This document shows positions 60,744-64,000 of a stretch of DNA of 64,000 nucleotides, piece after piece. The position numbers and the translations under genes were made by a program. The notes beneath the pieces are model-generated. The model had not been told where the DNA came from. It did no database searches and saw only the letters and a list, made by a program, of their open reading frames with translations. Within the stretch, counting starts at the first letter, position 1. Every line of letters begins with the position of its first letter. Source of the DNA: Clostridium scatologenes (GTDB taxonomy: Bacteria > Bacillota > Clostridia > Clostridiales > Clostridiaceae); assembly GCF_000968375.1 (NCBI RefSeq), contig NZ_CP009933.1, positions 1,240,001 through 1,304,000 of the forward strand, read 5' to 3'.

Positions 60744-62414
60744 ATGGGCAAATATGTTGTAGGTGTCGATTTTGGAACACAATCTGGTAGGGCTGTTGTT
60801 ATATCAGTAGATGAAGGGAAACAATTAAGTGAGGCGGTCAGTTTTTATAGGGATGAAGTAATTGATGAATTTTTACCAGGAACAGATATTAAACTTTCAT
60901 CAGATTGGGCTCTTCAAAATCCAGATGATTATATTGAGGTGCTATTTACTGCAGTACCTGAAGCTATTAAAAAATCTGGAGTGAATAAAGATGATATTAT
61001 AGGAATAGGCATAGATTTTACAGCATGTACTATGATGCCAGTATCAAAGGATGGTAAGGTTTTATGTCAAATAAAACAATTTAAAAACAATCCACATGCA
61101 TGGACTAAATTATGGAAACATCATGCAGCTCAATCAGAAGCAAATAAATTAAATGAAATTGCCAAAGAGAGAGGAGAAGATTTCCTTCAGAGGTATGGTG
61201 GTAAAATATCATCTGAATGGTTAATACCAAAAATATGGCAAATATTAAATGAAGCACCAGAGATTTATAATAAAGCAGATAAATTTATGGAAGCTACAGA
61301 TTGGGTTACTATGCAGATGACAGGAGTAGATATTAAAAATAGTTGTACTGCAGGATATAAAGCAATTTGGAATAAGAGAACAGGATATCCTTCAAAAGAA
61401 TTTTTTAAAGCATTAGATCCAAGACTTGAAAATTTAGTAGAAGAAAAGCTAAATAGTAAAATAGTGTCCATAGGAAGTAAAGCAGGAGAGCTTATAAAAG
61501 AAATGGCAGATAACATGGGCCTTAATTCAGGAATAGCTGTGTGTGTAGGAAATGTAGATGCGCATGTGTCAGCACCGGCAGTTAATGTAGTTGAACCAGG
61601 TAATATGCTTATGATTATGGGAACATCTATATGTGACATACTTTTAGGAATGGAAGAAAAAATAGTACCAGGAATGTGTGGTGTAGTTGAAGATGGAGCT
61701 GTGCCAGGATTTTTTGCATATGAAGCAGGACAGTCAGCTGTAGGAGATATATTTGAGTGGTATGTGGATAATTGTATACCAGAAGAATATAAAAAAGAAG
61801 CTTTAGAAAAAGAAGTTAATATACATTCATTGTTAGAAGAAAAGGCTTCAAAATTAAAACCAGGTGAAAGTGGACTTCTTGCTCTTGATTGGTTAAATGG
61901 AAATAGGTCTGTACTGGTTGATACTGATTTAACAGGAATGATTTTAGGACTTACTCTTTTAACAAAACCAGAGGAAATATATAGATCACTAATTGAAGCT
62001 ACTGCTTATGGCAAAAATATGATAATAGAAACTTTTGAAAATTCAGGAGTACCTATTAAAGAACTTTATGCTTGTGGAGGGCTTCCACAAAAAAATAAAA
62101 TGCTTATGCAAATATATTCTGACGTAACAAATAAAAGGATAAATATATCTGCGTCTCCTCAAACGCCAGCATTGGGTGCAGCAATGTTTGCAGCAGTGGC
62201 TGCTGGAAAAGAGAAGGGTGGATATGATGATATATTTGAAGCAGCTAAAAATATGGCCAAGCTTAAGGAAGAACATTATGAACCTATTAAACAAAATGTG
62301 GAAGCATACAGAAAACTATATAATGAGTATAAAAAGCTTCATGACTATTTTGGAAGAGGAGAAAATAATGTAATGAAAATTTTAAAAAACATAAAAAGTG
62401 AAGTAAACAAATAA
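60744..62414 (+). CDS. araB: L-ribulokinase
   Basis: The 556-residue FGGY-family kinase phosphorylates L-ribulose in arabinose breakdown. The N-terminal VGVDFGTQSGRAVV is the ATP-fold start; GIDFTACTMMPV, LYACGGLPQKNKMLMQIYSDV and the C-terminal ASPQTPALGAAMFAAVAAG match AraB. Length is typical. The RBS is AGGAGG. araD follows 18 nt downstream; araA, the isomerase, is not in this window. Regulation by AraR and CcpA is suggested by the sites upstream. It is cytoplasmic. Confidence 0.95.
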   Translation: MGKYVVGVDFGTQSGRAVVISVDEGKQLSEAVSFYRDEVIDEFLPGTDIKLSSDWALQNPDDYIEVLFTAVPEAIKKSGVNKDDIIGIGIDFTACTMMPVSKDGKVLCQIKQFKNNPHAWTKLWKHHAAQSEANKLNEIAKERGEDFLQRYGGKISSEWLIPKIWQILNEAPEIYNKADKFMEATDWVTMQMTGVDIKNSCTAGYKAIWNKRTGYPSKEFFKALDPRLENLVEEKLNSKIVSIGSKAGELIKEMADNMGLNSGIAVCVGNVDAHVSAPAVNVVEPGNMLMIMGTSICDILLGMEEKIVPGMCGVVEDGAVPGFFAYEAGQSAVGDIFEWYVDNCIPEEYKKEALEKEVNIHSLLEEKASKLKPGESGLLALDWLNGNRSVLVDTDLTGMILGLTLLTKPEEIYRSLIEATAYGKNMIIETFENSGVPIKELYACGGLPQKNKMLMQIYSDVTNKRINISASPQTPALGAAMFAAVAAGKEKGGYDDIFEAAKNMAKLKEEHYEPIKQNVEAYRKLYNEYKKLHDYFGRGENNVMKILKNIKSEVNK

Positions 62415-62432
62415 AACTTTTTGGAGGTAAAA

Positions 62433-63122
62433 ATGTTAGAAGATTTAAAAAGCAGAGTGCTGGAAGCAAATTTAGAATTAGTTCGTAAAAATCTTGTTAT
62501 ATATACATGGGGAAATGTAAGTGGAATAGATAGGGAAAATGGATTTGTTGTTATAAAACCAAGTGGGGTAAATTATGATGAGCTAAAAGTTGAGGATATG
62601 GTAGTAGTTGACCTTGAAGGAAAAGTAATAGAGGGACATTTTAAGCCTTCTTCAGATACTTCTACACATTTAGTATTGTATAAGGCTTTTAAAGAAATAG
62701 GAGGAGTAGTACATACCCATTCAGAATGGGCCACTAGCTTTGCTCAAGCAGGATTAAGTGTACCAGCATTTGGTACAACTCATGCAGATTATTTTTATGG
62801 AGAAATACCATGTACAAGAGCCATGACTGAAGGAGAGATAAAGGGAGAGTATGAAAAGGAAACAGGCAGCGTAATAGTGGAAACATTTAAAAATATTAAT
62901 CCTTTATTTATTCCAGGAGTATTGGTAAATGGTCATGGTCCATTTAGTTGGGGAAAAGATTGTGATGAAGCTGTTTACAATTCAGTGGTAATGGAGCAAG
63001 TATCTAAAATTGCCTTTAATACAATTAATTTGAAAGGAAATAGAAATCCTATGGATCAGGTATTGTTAGATAAACATTTTTTAAGAAAGCATGGAAAAAG
63101 TGCTTATTATGGGCAAAAATAA
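62433..63122 (+). CDS. araD: L-ribulose-5-phosphate 4-epimerase
   Basis: The 229-residue class II aldolase-like enzyme converts L-ribulose 5-phosphate to D-xylulose 5-phosphate. Zinc ligands are in VHTHSEWATSFAQAG (about residues 94-108) and VNGHGPFSWGKD (about residues 170-181); TWGNVSGID and the phosphate-binding KPSGVNYDEL are present. ATG 62433 is chosen with GGAGG 7 nt before it; in-frame TTG 62421 overlaps that RBS. It ends the araBD pair and is followed by a hairpin. Confidence 0.95.
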   Translation: MLEDLKSRVLEANLELVRKNLVIYTWGNVSGIDRENGFVVIKPSGVNYDELKVEDMVVVDLEGKVIEGHFKPSSDTSTHLVLYKAFKEIGGVVHTHSEWATSFAQAGLSVPAFGTTHADYFYGEIPCTRAMTEGEIKGEYEKETGSVIVETFKNINPLFIPGVLVNGHGPFSWGKDCDEAVYNSVVMEQVSKIAFNTINLKGNRNPMDQVLLDKHFLRKHGKSAYYGQK

Positions 63123-63163
63123 TTAATTTTATATTTTTTAAATAAACTACAAGGAGTCTTATA

Positions 63164-63220
63164 AATGATAAGTGCTTTGTTACATTATCTATTTAATGTA
63201 ATAAAGCGCTTATTATCATG
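63164..63220 (+). terminator. Hairpin after araD
   Basis: GATAAGTGCTTTGTTACATTA pairs with TAATGTAATAAAGCGCTTATTATC with a few mismatches. It has no good T-run, so its strength as a terminator is unclear. Confidence 0.55.
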
Positions 63221-63352
63221 CTTAAAAACAAAACCAATATTTTGTTACATATATTACATTTTATACAATTATTTTAAATTATTGATTAAAATTTACTAAA
63301 ATAGTAAAATGTAATTATGGAGATTTTTTCATTTGGTTTGGAGGTTAGTATA

Positions 63353-64000
63353 ATGTATAAACTTCTAATTGCTGATGATGAAGCAAGAATAAGAAAGGGA
63401 CTTAGAAACTCAATTAATTGGACTGAACTAAATATTGAAATAGTAGGAGAGGCAGAGGATGGAGAGATAGCATTAAAACTTGTGAAGGAGTTGAAGCCTC
63501 ATATAATAATGCTAGATATATGTATGCCGTTTTTAAATGGGTTAGAACTTATAAAAAAGCTAAAAAATGTAAATGAAAAATGTATTATTATAATAGTTAC
63601 AGGATACGATCAATTTGAATATATGCATGAAGCATTGAAATTAAAAGTTTTTGACTATATTTTAAAGCCAGTTAATAGAGAAAATTTAAAGGATACTATT
63701 TTAAAAGCTGTACAGGAATTAAGCAAAATTGAAAGAAAAAGAAATTATTTAAATTGGACAAGCAGACAAGTGGATGAAAACTTAAATTCATTAAGACAAG
63801 TGTTTTTTAATAATTGGTTTAAAGATAAATTGGAATATAAGGACATAATAGATGAACTAAAGTTTTTAAAAATTAAGTTTTCAGATCATATAGGTATGAT
63901 ATCAATAAAAGTAGTTGAAAAGTTTAAATTTGAATTGTACTTTAAGAATTGGGATAGAGAACTATTAAATTTTGCTATAATTAATATAGCCTGTGATTTA
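63353..64000 (+). CDS. YesN/AraC-type response regulator (3' truncated)
   Basis: This frame starts at ATG 63353 with TTGGAGG 9 nt upstream and is open to the window end, so the gene is cut. The visible 216 residues begin with a receiver (MYKLLIADDEARIRKGL; phospho-acceptor Asp55 in IIMLDICMPFLNG; DYILKPVN), followed by a helical linker region typical of YesN. The C-terminal AraC helix-turn-helix lies beyond the window. Such regulators with a YesM-type kinase control sugar ABC transporters, so an arabinose-oligosaccharide uptake system downstream is a reasonable expectation. Confidence 0.9.
   Translation, partial: MYKLLIADDEARIRKGLRNSINWTELNIEIVGEAEDGEIALKLVKELKPHIIMLDICMPFLNGLELIKKLKNVNEKCIIIIVTGYDQFEYMHEALKLKVFDYILKPVNRENLKDTILKAVQELSKIERKRNYLNWTSRQVDENLNSLRQVFFNNWFKDKLEYKDIIDELKFLKIKFSDHIGMISIKVVEKFKFELYFKNWDRELLNFAIINIACDL

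Noticed and set aside
1..64000. CRISPR arrays, tRNA or rRNA genes, prophage genes
   Set aside because: No regularly spaced short repeats, tRNA-like cloverleafs with CCA ends, rRNA words or phage structural genes were seen in the window.

Overview
The window looks like chromosome of a mesophilic, strictly anaerobic Clostridium (Firmicutes, Clostridium sensu stricto-like). The DNA is very AT-rich, ribosome binding sites are strong AGGAGG-type, and TTG/GTG starts occur. The content fits too: a nickel CO dehydrogenase (cooS), CWB2 cell-wall repeats, T-box leaders, many chemoreceptors, and no respiratory genes. The species cannot be fixed from this sequence; a CO-using or solvent/acid-forming Clostridium is my inference. 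No rRNA, tRNA, CRISPR array or intact transposase was seen.

Layout. 1-3.4 kb: the 3' part of a CWB2 cell-wall glucosaminidase, a structured possible IS200/IS605 relic, a small conserved protein and a nucleoside hydrolase. 3.4-13.9 kb: one long plus-strand cluster with a YnjBCD-type ABC importer, two TIGR04283/TIGR04282 glycosyltransferase-like proteins, a kinase-like protein, an HdrB/GlpC-like Fe-S protein, two TVP38 membrane proteins and a YdjY-like lipoprotein. This resembles the contiguous ydjXYZ-ynjABCDE block of E. coli, whose function is unknown. 14-18.4 kb: cooS, a divergent LysR regulator, a nitroreductase and a pyruvate-kinase-C-terminal-like protein. 18.5-20.9 kb: an M20 amidohydrolase and a membrane carrier. 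21-31.9 kb: a defence-like set made of an OmpR-type regulator, an erythromycin-esterase homologue, two ABC-2 exporters, a MocR regulator with an Asp/Glu racemase homologue, a nitroreductase and a sensor kinase. Two promoters here share a triple TTAAG operator. A SNF2/SWIM helicase follows.

35.2-38.4 kb: a T-box leader whose specifier I read as TTC (Phe), with a second antiterminator/terminator module, controls a sodium:solute symporter and a LarA-family nickel racemase homologue. 38.5-43.7 kb: small unknown proteins, a CAP-domain lipoprotein and proB-proA. 43.8-58.9 kb is a signalling region. It has three chemoreceptors, an MCP / hybrid-kinase / two-receiver operon, a GGDEF/HD-GYP protein, galE and a metallophosphatase. 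59-64 kb: L-arabinose genes (araR, araB, araD) with AraR-like and cre-like sites, then a YesN-type response regulator cut by the window end.

The best candidates for something undescribed are three. First, two copies of an element built around a 191-nt hairpin (48.06-48.81 kb and 56.74-57.04 kb, opposite orientation) whose stems differ by paired compensatory changes. Second, the ydj/ynj-like cluster. Third, the Phe T-box / LarA unit, which suggests phenyllactate (or related aromatic 2-hydroxy acid) uptake and racemisation.
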